Shown piece by piece: positions 22,690 through 35,300 of a stretch of DNA of 64,000 nt (position 1 is its first letter; each line of letters starts with the position of its first letter). Source of the stretch: Symsagittifera roscoffensis (Eukaryota > Xenacoelomorpha > Acoela > Convolutidae); NCBI RefSeq assembly GCF_963678635.1, contig NC_087066.1, positions 39,577,223-39,641,222 on the forward strand, in the 5' to 3' direction. The notes below the pieces were generated by a model. It worked only from the letters and a program-made list of their open reading frames with translations. It was not told the DNA's origin and ran no database searches. The translations under genes were made by a program, and so were the position numbers.

Positions 22690-23870
22690 GTTTGAAGTTA
22701 TCGGCCCAATAGTGGGATGCTGTCGGGGTTTCCACAGGTGTTTTTGGCCGCCTTATATGAATAACCAAATCCTTTTAGTTTACGAGGTACGGCAATTTTC
22801 GAGATTTTTCAAAAATTTCTAGGCAACTTAATTTAAAAAAATTCTCAAAATTTGAAATTCTCAACCCTGTAGTTGCGTACTGCCAGGATTCTCCCAGAAG
22901 TTACGAATCTTGCCTCCAAAACGCACTTCTCAAATTCCTGTAGTTTTCGTTTTTTATGATTTTTTGAAAAATTTTCTAAAAACTTAGATAATCCTGTAGT
23001 TGGAATTTGTGAGTGTACTATCAGGGTTTGCGAATCTTGCCTCTGAATATGGCTGCTCAAATTCTTGAATCCTTGTAGTTTTCGAGATATGACGTTTTTT
23101 TAAGGATTTTTTCAAAAAACTTAAATTTTAAAAAAGTCAAAAAATTTCAAGATCTCAATCATGTAGTTAGAAATTGTGAAAGTAATATCAGAGTTGCGAA
23201 TCTTGCCTCTGAAAATGGCTGCTCAAATCAATGTAGTTTTCGAGATATGACGTTTTCTAGGATTTAAAATTTAGATTTAAAAAACTCAACAACTGAAGAT
23301 CTCAATCCTGTAGTTGGAAATTGCAAGTTTTTATCTGGGGTTGCGAAGTTTGATTCAAATATGACTACTCAAATCTGGGTAGTTTTCGAGATAAGACTTT
23401 TTTTTTCATTTTTTCAAAAAAGTTATAGAAAAGCTAAGTTCAATTTTTTCTGCAAATTCCCAGCTCTATAGTGGGGTCTCTCAGAGTATTCTCAGAGGTT
23501 GCGAATCTTGCCTCCAAATATTACTGCTGAAATCTTTTCAGTTATCCAGATATGACGTTTTTGTGAGTTTTTTCTTTTTACTTAACTCTTTTTTTTTCAA
23601 AGTTCGAAATTCCTAGCCTTGTAGTTGGTGGCTGTCAGAGTTCTCTCAGGAGTTGCAAATTTTTTCAGGAGATGTGACGTTTCTTAGTTCATTTAAAATT
23701 TTTACAGATAACATATATAAAACTTCACAAAAGTTTATAGTTTTTCAAAATTTGAATTTAAAAAACTTTTTAAAATTTTGCAAAATTTAAAATTACCAAC
23801 CCTGTATTTGGGTGGTGTCAGAATACACTCAAAGAATGCTGGTCTTGTTTTCAATACATGCGGTTTTTTA
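22690..23870. repeat. Diverged tandem repeat, about 125-180 bp units
   Basis: Seven to eight units begin near 22700, 22867, 22992, 23163, 23308, 23465, 23620 and 23802. A typical unit reads CCTGTAGTTGGAAATTGTGA, then TATCAGGGTTGCGAATCTTG, then CCTCTGAATATGGCTGCTCA, then GTAGTTTTCGAGATATGACG and an AT-rich spacer with TTTTTCAAAAA. Divergence is high and spacing irregular, so this is an old array with no coding capacity. Confidence 0.8.
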
Positions 23871-23937
23871 GGGGTCGTGAAAAATTGGAAGCACTGGGCT
23901 TGCGTTACTCGCTACTTCAATTTAAATCCTTTTTTTT

Positions 23938-23996
23938 TGGACCCTGTGACACATTTTGGACCCTGTGACACATCTGGACCCTGTGACACATTTAGT
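23938..23996. repeat. Short 18-bp tandem repeat
   Basis: Three consecutive copies of GGACCCTGTGACACATTT or close variants, immediately after the older array. Confidence 0.85.
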
Positions 23997-24544
23997 TTTG
24001 GTATTTAATTTAACAATAAAAACACCACAATGCCAGGATGTTCCTCTAAAATTAATGGCTCAGCAGATATCGGGTCGGACTCAGATGTAAAATTTTAGGC
24101 TTTTTCCGATAACAAAGTGTCAAGCTAGAAATTATATTTTTTCTTTTGCGAGTCGGCACTTTGCTCACAAACTGTTCATGTTCGAACACGTTCAAAGCTG
24201 CAAACGCTGCTGCAGCTGTTGCATTTGAAGTAACCGAACTGCAAGTCATATAGTGTAGCTGTATATACAAAAGATGTTATATTAGTAATCATCTGTTTTT
24301 TGATTAACCTAGTTGGTAGTCGAAAACTTTAAACTCCTTAACCACACATCTCTTCGTAAAATGTGATTTTAGTCTTTCTATCTGGAAGAGTATGTAAGTT
24401 TTCAATTTGAAAGATTTTGTGAGTAAAATTCTCGTTTCTCGCTACATAAAAAATCGCCTCTTTACTGATCTTTATTTTCTTGTTTTATTTTTCTTTTTTG
24501 CGCTTTTATTGGGATTAGTTTTTGCAATTACATAAAAGGTCAAA

Positions 24545-24616
24545 CATTGCACTGGATAGGCGCACAGTTTTGTGTCTCTATATTTCTGGATTGCAGAGAC
24601 AAGTCTTTAAACATGT
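24545..24616. repeat. Dispersed repeat shared with 51931-52000
   Basis: The segment around GCACTGGATAGGCGCACAGT through TTGCAGAGACAAGTCTT is closely similar to 51931-52000 (GCACTGGATAGGAGCACAAT onward). No ORF spans it. It is probably a fragment of a transposable element family. Confidence 0.65.
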
Positions 24617-24619
24617 TTA

Positions 24620-25560
24620 AGTAGTACTTACTCTTGCAAAGCAGTTGAATTATCAAAATGTTTTTTAAAAAAAATCCCAATGATCATCAGTGAGTTGCTG
24701 AATGAGTAATCTTTTGATTGCCCACTTCATAATCAAATTAAGTGCTAGCAGCGTCTTCTGCGAACAAAGAGCTGAATTAACGACTGGGCCTCAGGTCCAA
24801 AAAAGTATCCGTTGCGTGATGTTTTCTCTTCGGACAACTCAATGTGAGGAGTAACTTGGTATTTGGGGAGTATCATTTTTTTTCCACGCAATTATGTCAG
24901 GTAACACAAATAATCATAAGAATGGGATCGGCTGATTGATCATATTAGCCCTTTCATGCGTGAGGCAATTGACATAATAATTTTTCTAGAAACTTTCTGT
25001 GTCGAGAAAGATAATTTTGTTTGAATTTGTGCTTCTTAGTATAATTTGGAGTAAAGCGAGAGTAACGCAAAACACTCCTAATTAAGCTATCAAACGATTA
25101 GTTCTTATCTGTGAAAATTAGTTAATGAAAGTTAGTTTAGCGCTTCCAGAGCAGAGCGCTAACAGATGCGAGAATGAGTTTGAAAAAAGGAAAAAAAGAT
25201 AAGGTTTCATTTTCATTACTTCAAAGTGGAGCATAGAGTGATACTGCAGGCTACCTTTTTTTCCAACAGTTGAAAGTATTAGTGCTACTTTTGGTGGCAT
25301 TTTAGAGCTGATGGCTGAACTGGCTTGATAATAGCTTTTGCGCTGACATTTGATAACATGGTTATCAGTAAGTCAACGCAGTTGATGTATTTTTAATCAA
25401 ATGAACTGAAGAATGTTATTTGTTTCATACAGCTTTTCAATAACAAACATTCATTTTTAAGTTCACAATTCGGTCTATTTCGCAAAATATTTGAAATGCA
25501 TACTTTTTACACAATTCGCTTTATTTGTCCAATCTGTTACCTGCAAAGTTAATGTGGTTG
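24620..25560. other. Gene-free stretch
   Basis: No supportable gene or repeat structure seen on either strand. Confidence 0.4.
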
Positions 25561-25561
25561 C

Positions 25562-25840
25562 CAATAGTTTATTACTTTTTGCCGTGTTCTTGAGTGTCTT
25601 TGGTTTCTATAAGCGTCCGTGGCATAGTTGTGTAGGGCAAGTTTATTACTTTTTGCCGTTTTCTTGCGTGTCTCTTGTTTCTATTTGCGTCCGTGACATA
25701 GTTGTGTAGGGCAGTAGTTTGGAAAACTTGATGTCCGAGGGCTGGGGTTTAATTCTCGTTGAGTGAGGTCTCTTTTGACAGTTTTAAACTTATTCGCGTT
25801 TTTCTGCTTTTCTGTGCAAAGTGCAGCTTCGCCTCTGTGT
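25562..25840 (+). mobile_element. SINE-like unit with internal duplication and hairpin tail
   Basis: A segment of about 73 bp (TTTATTACTTTTTGCCGTGT through CATAGTTGTGTAGGGCA) is tandemly duplicated (25567-25640, 25641-25713). A B-box-like GGGTTTAATTCTCG lies at 25745-25758, and a tail hairpin CAAAGTGCAGCTTCG with CCTCTGTGT at 25816-25839. The tail matches the other copies, and the body is much shorter. Confidence 0.55.
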
Positions 25841-26310
25841 TGATTTTCAAAAGTAACTATAGTCAATTTAAACTGTTTTTAAAGTAAGAAATCACGCAAC
25901 TCAATGTGAAAAAAATCATTTTTTAAAATTAAAACTAACTGGTCGTTCAGCAACCGGCAATTCTTGTTCGGAAAATTTTTAACGGCCTATTTACCGCAGT
26001 ATCGATCTGCTCTGAATCTTGAATTTTTTCGCAGAGTCAAGCTTATTGTTATGAAAATCGACTAATACCTTTATCATTAGGTGGAGCAAAACTCGGCTTC
26101 TCCACTGGGTTTCAATTTATCATTGCAATTTAAACGGGATTTATGCTAAATTTATATTTTCACAAGGAGGTTACTCATTAATTGCGTAATAAAGCAGTTG
26201 CGGGTTTTGAGGTTTTCCCAAGATGCGTATTTTTTATCTCATTGGTTTCCAAAGCGCTCGTTGATCAGGTCATTATATAGATAAATGTTTATGATGAACT
26301 TTGAACTGAC
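25841..26310. other. Gene-free upstream region of FAM98
   Basis: AT-rich sequence with no recognisable core promoter motif that I would defend. Confidence 0.35.
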
Positions 26311-26318
26311 CATTTCAG
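26311..26318 (+). other. 3' splice acceptor just upstream of the FAM98 start codon
   Basis: CATTTCAG ends at 26318, 16 bases before the ATG at 26335. As at the ROR gene, this fits a trans-splice site or the end of a 5'-UTR intron. Confidence 0.5.
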
Positions 26319-26334
26319 TTGGACTGTGGTGCTT

Positions 26335-29300
26335 ATGAATGCGATGCAAGCAGTCCTTCTAGACTCTCTGGACGACCTGGGCTATGAGAAGCCAGCAGGC
26401 TTGGAGGCAAACATCGTTAATGCTAAATTAACAAATCACAATAATACAAGAAATATCAATCTAATTAAACATCCATTCTACCTTTGCACTGCATATTCTA
26501 TGTAAGTAGTGCTGATGAGTACTACAATTTTTGATAACCATCTGTGAGACAGTTCTGTTTGAAAACAGTTGCCATAAATAGGATACAAGATGAGAGCTGA
26601 TATAACTTCTTTTCAAGCAAAATCGAGTGAAGTATTGATTTTAGAAAATTAAACGATTAGAAAAAGTTATTTTTAAAGCCGAGCTTAAAAACTGAAGAGC
26701 TCTATGGGAAGGAAAACTGACGATGCTTTTTAAAAAAAAAAAATTTTAAACGTGACGATGATTGAACGTTGAGGACTCGGATCTGCTGCAAGCGTACAGC
26801 CTGTTTTCGAAGTCGGAGGAATGTCGCCGTTTAATCATATGGCTAACACAGGAACTGCAATTCGTGAACAATTTCAACGAATGTGTTCATGACGAATCAC
26901 TCACACATGAAGATTCATTCAAAATGGAGTTGTCCGCGTTTTTGCGTGAATTTGGTACGAATTTGTAGGTGTCGTTTAATGTAATGCTACTGTGCTAATT
27001 GGCACTGGAATAAGCTATTAGAAATTAATCTATAGTTTTCAAGAGATCAGGGTTTATTTGAATCAAGTATCACCTACTGTGAAGTAGTTTCTGTAATTGT
27101 TGCATCCACATTTCCACCGATTGAAAGATTTACATAAATAGGTTGAAAAGTTGTAAAAACTTTGTGGACTATATTGTATCGCCCGCTTCGATGGTTACAA
27201 ATATCTTCATCGTAGAATAATAACAAAATGTTAATGTTTTGGTTCTTTAGATTACCTCGAAGATATTTCTGAAGGCGACAGTTGCTTGCAGTTCTTGCAG
27301 CACCTCTGTTCTGAACTAATGTGTGGGCGGATGTTGCTGCACAGAGACCAAGCCAGACTATCTAAATTGAGTGACGTCAGCAGCAGAGCCACTGAGCCTG
27401 TGCAGTGTCTAGTATCCATCATGAAGTGTCTTGGCATAAAACCACCCCCAAAGGGAGTCACGACCACCCAACTGTTCACTGGTAAAAAATTCTTTTTTAT
27501 AAAAATATACAGTTGCCGTTCAAGAAGCACATCAAATTTTGACACGACTCCCCCACCCTTTTTTATCTGTTTGTGTTCAATTTTCACTCAATTTTTTGGT
27601 CGCGTGAGTCAGCATCTAGAGGTAAATTTGAAAAGCTGCCTACGGCTTTACTAATGTATATAACAAGAGTTTTTTTCCATTGCTTGCAATGATGACCAAA
27701 TATGAAAAATGCATAAAAGTATCGTTCCTTGCTCTAAGTTCGCTAAAAAGCGAAAATTTTAAACCGGTTTTGGTCGCATTACGAACAAAATAATAATAAC
27801 CCTTGTATGATATATGATATTTTAATTATGACATATCCGTCGACTGTATCTGACTTGGCTCTTCTCACAAAACTTAATAATTCGGATACTTATGATAGGG
27901 TAGTTCATCGAAGAAGTGGATCTATCAACACATTGCCTAATCTGTTGTTAGCCCTGTGATATGTCTGAATGTATCTAAGCTAACTGACTAACTTAGAATA
28001 AGAATTGTTAAAAGACTAGAATTTCTTCCGATAAATCAAATACAAATCAACAATGTATGCTGTTATCTTTCAACATGCATCAGGCAGATTGAACACAATT
28101 CTCACATTCAAGTATCAATCTCGGGATACCTGTCCCAACACTGACACATTTAATTAATTCATCTAAAGCTAGACGTAATGCAGCTACAGCTAAACACGGT
28201 ACGCTGTGCCGTACGACACTTCCTCTCCACAAAAAGTAACAAAGGCATTTTGATATAAGTTAAGCTCAATCTGTTCAAAGTAAGTAAACAAGCTTTAAAA
28301 TGTTTGAAAAATCAGAGTTTTGGTGTGCGCCTTTTAACAACTTTTATCTTCCTCCTAAGTACTGGTGAATTATCCAATTCGCCTTCATTGTAAAGACTGA
28401 ATCGTATAAGGAAGTTTTTTAGGTGCCATTTCCTCTACTGTTTTGATCGCATGCCTGACTGGGCTCCCAAAGAACTGAGTCTGGCGCTTGTTTCGTCCAG
28501 ATGACGTCGATGTCACTGAAACATTGTCGTCTTGGTCGTCTTTGAGCTGGTCTGACGACTTGGCTGGCGATTTGGTGAGATCTGGAGCGGAGGCAATAGG
28601 CTTTCCAACGTGGCAATTTGGTTTTTTTACCCCAAAAGCGGGCAATCTGAAGGTTTCGGTTATGAATTTGACGGGAGCTCATCTTCGGTTGAAATTGGAA
28701 TAAGTTCTCCTGACTTCTTAATGGGTTTTGAGGGTTCGGGCGCCTTTTTCTTTTTAGGAGGAGACACTACCACAGTCTTCTCGACAGGGGAGGACGATAC
28801 AACCGGGGGTGGAATCACCCCTCCTGAACTTGACGATGTAGCCGTGAAATCGACCAGTGGGGTTTTTTTGTCCAAGGAGAGACCTGGAGCGTCAAAAGAC
28901 TGCGGTGCAGATTTCGGTGCAATCCTGCGTAATTTTGAGCCGGTCGGCTGGAGATGATGGGATAATCTGAAGTTTTGAAAGCGAAGCTTTGGAGTTTGCT
29001 ACCAAATTCCGTTTCGAAGGCGAATTTGGTGGTAGAAGGTGGTCGTCACCTGAGGACGAGGAAGTAGGCGACTGGTAGGTCTTTTTGGCCCGCTGATGAC
29101 TTGGAGGAAGACTGTTTGCCTAAAACTCTAGTATAAACCGACTTTAATCTGATATAAATATGGCTCTTCCGAATAACTTTCCCTTTTGATGTAATAAAAG
29201 AATCGTTGGTAATTTTAGATTTTTGTCGGAAAATCTTTTGAGTAGGGGTTTTCCAGATTTGCGATCTTAATTTTTTATGAAAATTTTGACCCGATGTGGT

Positions 29301-32300
29301 TCCGATAAAAGAGTATCCTCCAATTTACTTGTAATTTTCTCAGTGGGTTTATTGGTCGGAGGCGACCGGAAGCGAAGGGTTGCAGAAGTCAAATTATTCC
29401 TTAAGTTGCGGCTAATATCGCGTTCCTTTTCGAGAGGGCGTTCAACGCTAAGGCTCCTTAGTCCTTGGAAAGGGTGTTTTTCTGGACCATTCACCTGCTG
29501 GCGGATTTAGCAAGGGAGTTGTATCTGCTATTGATGATGATTTCAATTTGAACTGGGGGCTCAATTCTCAGCTATTCTCCCCCTTGTGCACGAATTTGAC
29601 TCCTGGGCGGCTATCGTAAGGTTTATGGCGTTTCTCTGCGGTTAGGGCATCTCTGACCAAGTGTTCCTCATCCAAATTAGATTTTAATTTATGGTTATCA
29701 TCATTGTTTAATTTGAGTGCGTCCTGAACATCTGGTTTTACGTTTTAATGTCTGAATGAATCATTCGACCAAACCACTATCTTTGTGGTCACTTACCGGG
29801 AAGAATCAATGTTTGATGCCATTTTCGGTGCAAAATTTTGATACTATTTTTTTAAAACCGGAATTTTTGTCAGCTCTAAAAAATTTTGGGGAGTAGAATG
29901 GATATCGATATAACTAGAGAGAAATGTGATGATTTTTTGTGCGCCTGGGGTACGAGTCATCATGACAGTAGGATACTTAGAAAAGCGGTCGATTGCAACC
30001 AGTATATAAACCGAGTTTCTTTTTCCATATGATAATGGGCCGGTGTAATCCAACTGTAGTTCTTTATTTGCTGAGGTGAAATCAGGTTGAGATTTTGAAG
30101 AATTGAATACACTAGAAGGCTTCATGTTTTTACCAAAATTGGTGCATTGGACACAATCTTAGCCGTTGCGGATAATGTCCCTGTGAATTCTGGGCCACCT
30201 GTTGTATTGGGTGGCGTCTATCATGGCCTCTTGGCCTTGGTGTGCTCTGTGAAGTCTGGCAAGTACTGATCGTTGGAGGCATTGCGATGCGGTTGTCGAT
30301 ACATCTGTCAATGACTGCAGTAGAGTTCAAGACAGTTTTGATGTACAGATCATTTCTGCAAAATCTATCATACTCTTTCGCGTCCACTGCTCGTCTCATA
30401 AGTTTTAACGTTGGGTCTACCGAAGTGAGTTTGGCGAGGATATCTGGGGCAGCGATTTCCTGTCCTCCGATATGGGAGACTTATGTTTCGCCGAGAGCTT
30501 CAGTACTGAGTGACATTTGACATATCTCGCTGAACGTAGTGTTGTTAAAGCTGATCGACCGAGAGCAAAATTGGAGAGAGGATCGACTTCGTTTAATAAG
30601 GTTTCAAAGCTTTCATCACTGTAAGAGGTCAAATATGCTCTTCAAGTAGACATTACTTCTGAAAAATTGGTGAGTTGTTTATTTTTAAGAATGGGTTTCG
30701 GCCTCTGAAGTATTTACAAATTTGATATGTGGGTTTGGATTTGAGTTTGTATGTGATGGGTGAAATATCCCGGTAGAAAGTGATGCGAAAACTCGTAAAT
30801 GAGTATTTTCATTTCCGAATCTGCATAAAACGTTCTGATTGGTCGAAAAACGCGGCTTTGCATTCATGGCTATTTTCACGGTGCCATCTTCCATGGCTGT
30901 GATTACTACTGTAGCCACAAAGTTGTTGCTCGTACATTTGCTAAGTTTGACGATATGACCTTCCTTTATCAGTTTTTAATTTCATTATGCACCTGCTGTA
31001 TATAGATCGGTACTCGTCGACCTTTCTCTTGAATTGGAATAAGAGGCTCCTTGAAGACCGAATGTTCTCTCTAATTTCTAGATCTGCCTAAGAGGCAAAT
31101 TAACTCACTGTATTTCCTCCTATAAGTATCTCTCCAGAGTTTCGATTCATTAGGTTCCAGGTCGTTTGATGTTATTCTAATTGAAGTTGAAATTGAGTTG
31201 TTGGAACTCCCATTAAAGGTTGGAGGTCCAATCCTAGTACTCACTTTGTTCGGTTTTCCGTTACCAGAAATTTTTGCACTCTTTACTGGCCAACCCAATG
31301 AAAAAATAGCTAATAGAAGAGTGTCATGAAGGAGGATAGGTTCCGGTTATAATCCACAGAGTGTATTAAGGGGCGATTATGAGATGGGGATCAACTTTTC
31401 ATTTCTTCTCGCTTAAGTAAAATATCTGCCGTCCTTTGATAAAAGAAACAGGACTGCCTGGGTCAATAGTTGGTTTAAAATAGGAGTTGTTAGCTCTGAA
31501 GGTAGTTTGAAGACATTTAATCTTATACGTGGCTTTAGTGATAACGTCTATCTTTTTTACTGAGTTTGGTTTTGAGGACGTTGTCCGCGGACGGTGATGG
31601 ATAAGCTGGTCGGTTTCGACCGGCTTTAGAGTCGTCTCAGATTGGATAAGTTGGTCGGCTCCGACCGACTCCGAACTCATCAAGATACTGAATTCGGATT
31701 CACTGTCCGATGTTATAAAATTGCAGTTTTCTTATGCTGTTGATTCGGAACCTTCACTAATTTTGTCAACGTTATCTTTGAAATTGCTCACTTTAGCAAA
31801 GTGGCTTTTTTTGTAGCACGATTTTCAGTTGACGTTTCTCGTGGGACAAATAGCTTTGTGGTTTGAAGAAAATTCGTTTCCACAAAAATAACAGGGTTTT
31901 TTTTTGTTGTTAGATGGCCCGGAATTGTATGGTTTCTTGCTATTCTGTGCCCTGGACATACGGTTTTGCCCTTTGTTCTTCTTTTGAATCGAGAAGGCTG
32001 GTTCCTGCTTGACTTTAAACTGAAAATTTGATGAAGAAGTTGAAGGATTAGAGCTCATTTGTCTCAAGGGTTGTGCAGTCACGTAATCCTTTTCCTGGAG
32101 TAGCGCCGATTTCAGTGGCTCTTCAGAAATTTCCGGGGTGAATATATAGCTCTTTTTGGATGTCCTTGAAACGCATTTTTGCAATAAAAAGATATGTTAC
32201 CTCTTCTTTCTCGGTCGCAATTGACCATCTGCACTGAGCTTCTTGGTCCAAAAGAAAAACGATTCGAGGCCTTTTTTTCGGATTGAGTGGAGTTGTATAA

Positions 32301-35300
32301 ATGCATCCTTTCAATTATGAGATTTTTCTCCTTCTTGGAAGATTTGAAAGCTGGTTTGACTAAATCTGTATGAGCGTAGTTTTGTAAAAATGTTTTTAGC
32401 ATTCAGATCTTAGGGAGAAAAGAGATGGGATTTAACTCTCTGATCAGCTTCGTAGAAAAATACATTAGTACCGTTTTTTAGTCCTTTCTTGCTCCTTACA
32501 GCGTTCTGTTTGCAATGGTATCAATGACGTAGGCTTTGTGTAGGTTCTCTCTCGTGGCTTCTTCGTCTGTTATGTCAAGGGTTGTTTGTGTGGTTTTCAG
32601 GTGGTTACTCATGGATTTTCGGATTGCTATTCTTTCTTCGTTATTTGCTTGTAGCTCGTGGCACGGGTGGTCGGGGTTCTTCATGTCAGCTGCAAACTGG
32701 CTAGCTAGTATTTCGTTGTGGTTTTTCACCGACAGGCAGAGTGTATCTTGTGTAAGGTGGTCGATTGCTGTCATTCTTGTGCACCCTGTGGCGGTTCTCA
32801 GTGCGTCGTTCTGTCTTGTCCAGTTTCCTCCAATGGGTTTCGGCGAGGTTTGGAGCCCAGACTGGAGCCGCATAGTTGAGGACGGAGCAGGTGATCGCTT
32901 TGTACACAATTGAGACTTCCTTCTTCTTGAGTCTCTGTTTTCCGGACGTGATGGCTCGGAGGGCAATGTTCCTGTTGCTAGCTGTGTTGTTAGGGATTTT
33001 TGCGTGTTCTCCGAAGGTTATTGAGTGGTCCAGTGTGACGCAAGTAACTTGATGTTGCGCTCTGTAGGTATTTTGGCCCCTTCCAACCTAATGTTCAGTT
33101 CGGGCTTCCATTTTAGGAAGCGCACTTAGTAATGGAGACATAGCTGTTTGGATTTCAGGTAGGGGGCGAGAATTTCGAGATAATTGTTGATCACTAGTAC
33201 CCTACACAAAGCCTACGTCATTGATACCGTAGCAAATCTAAAGCCAAACAGAGTTCTCAACACCCAACCCCCAATAAATCAAAACAAGATCGACGAAATG
33301 GAGAAAACTTTAACAAGAGAACAACAAGTCTGGCTCATCCAGACGAGGAGTGGTTTCTGTTCTCAACTCAATGATTATCTTCACATAATTGATGCCTCCG
33401 AAACAGACATATGCCGATTCTGTAAGAAAGAAATAGAGACAGTGGAACACGTGCTAGCATGCCTCGCCAACCTAGCTTCAGAAACCCTATGGACAGATCC
33501 CAAAAGAGCCGCGACCAAAACTAACGGGCTGTGAGGGCCTACACAACAACAACGGCGTTGTGTTCATTTGTTTTCCGTAATTCAGCTTGATTTCTATTTT
33601 CCCGATTTTCAATATCAATGGTTGATTCGGATTCACCTGAACTTTCTGGTCTTGGTGGAGGGTCGTCAAAAACCTCACCTGGTGGTTGTAAAAGGTCATT
33701 TGGGTCACAATTCTCCCTCAGAGTGATGGCAAGAAAAAGTTTCCCAATCCATGTGTCCCAAGATACAGGTGGGTCAGATGTTGCTTTTGGCCAGTATTTG
33801 GGTCCCAGTTGATCAGACTACTCATCGTGATTCAACTGCTGGCTGCGCCATGTGATGTCTGAATTTATCTAAGCTAACTGACTAACTAAGAATAAGAATT
33901 GATAAAAGACTAGAATATCTTCCGATAAATAAAATGCAAATCAACAATCTGCTGTTATCTTTCAACATGCATCAGGCAGAACAGTGATTACAATTCTCAC
34001 ATTCAAGGATCAATCTCGAGACCTGTCCCGATCTTGACACATACAGTTAAATCATCTAAAACTAGACATAATGCAGCTATAGCTAAACAGTGTACGCTGT
34101 GCCGTACCACAAGCCCCTAAATTGACGCTTTATTTGGTTGTAAGTCGGCCGGGGTATTTATTTTTTGACTGGGGCGGATCTAAGATTTTCTCCAAGGGGG
34201 GGGGCGTATTTTTGAAACGCGCGTCCCCCTTAAAACAAGTTTTTTTTGGCGCAAAAGGCGCTTATGGAAAAGTTTTAGGGTTCGTCAGCCAAAATGGATA
34301 TTGCAAAATGGTACCAAGGGGGTTGTTTTAAATTGATGAAAAGAGCACGCACTTTCTTCATGCTTCTGGCTACTTGAGATAAAGGGAAGGTATATAGTAG
34401 ATGAAACTACATAACAGGATGTAATGAATCAGGGCCGGAAAATGTTTCTTTTGATGACGTCATTAATCGATTCAACCAATACTCGATAGAGAGATTTAAG
34501 AGTGATGAAAAACCAACGTATACAGTGGCAGATTGGGGTGTAGGGGCGACGTTCTTCTTCCCCAGTGATTCGACCCCCTGACGACCCAAAGGGTCACTCC
34601 TCTAAAATTATTTTAAGCGATTTATTTTTGGCTGACCGACATTAAATTTTTTCTGAAGACATCAATGCGTTTTTTGACCGGTTTTTCCACAAATTTGCCT
34701 GCGGCGCAGAAAATTTGTCAAAATAGGGTCTTTAAAGAGATTTGGAGGAGCTCAGAAAATCAATTTAGTCGACCTAAAAAAAAAGGTCGCCAACTTTTGA
34801 AAATCCGCAACCTGAATGTATACATTACAAGGGGCTTAAATTTTCACGCTTAATTTTTCATCGAATAGCTGAGGATTGTTGTCACTGCTGCATCTTATTT
34901 TTTCTTGACGTCAACAAGCTTAATCTGGCAAAATGTGGCCTGTTATGACCTGTTAACTAATAGAACATGACCAGGTTTGATTAAATGGCAACAAGCTTCT
35001 ATAGCGAGGTCCAGGTTATTCGACTATCAGTCCAAGAGTTTCTTAGGTAATAGCTCACTTGAAATTTCTTCTCGAAAGTAATCTATGAAAATTAATATAT
35101 GCTTTTGGTTTCTGAATTACTTATTTATTGTCACCAGTGATCCAGCAGAAGTTGGCAGAGCGGTCGAAAGCAGTGCCTCCCAACCTGCTGTCGATGCGAG
35201 TGATAAAGCAGCAGTTGGGTCCAGTCCAGTTTCAGCAGCTGGAGGAGTTGAACGATGTGATGACGAGGGAGTACTCCATCCGGCGACAGATGTTGCTGAA

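Larger units (their letters stand above)
27955..34111 (-). mobile_element. Complete but dead Ty3/gypsy-type LTR retrotransposon in FAM98 intron 3
   Basis: Two direct repeats (27955-28218 and 33851-34111) start TGTGAT and end in CA. They flank a 5.6-kb interior and are themselves flanked by AGCCC on both sides (27950-27954, 34112-34116), a perfect 5-bp target duplication. On the minus strand the order is gag (33.7-31.8 kb), aspartic protease (31.5 kb), reverse transcriptase start (31.0 kb), RNase H remnants, and integrase (30.2-29.7 kb). That order is typical of Ty3/gypsy elements. All frames are broken, and most of the RT core seems deleted because the span is too short. The element sits antisense to FAM98. 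Confidence 0.92.

Noticed and set aside
29277-29510. Plus-strand ORF in the LTR element
   Set aside because: Shadow of the antisense pol remnants.
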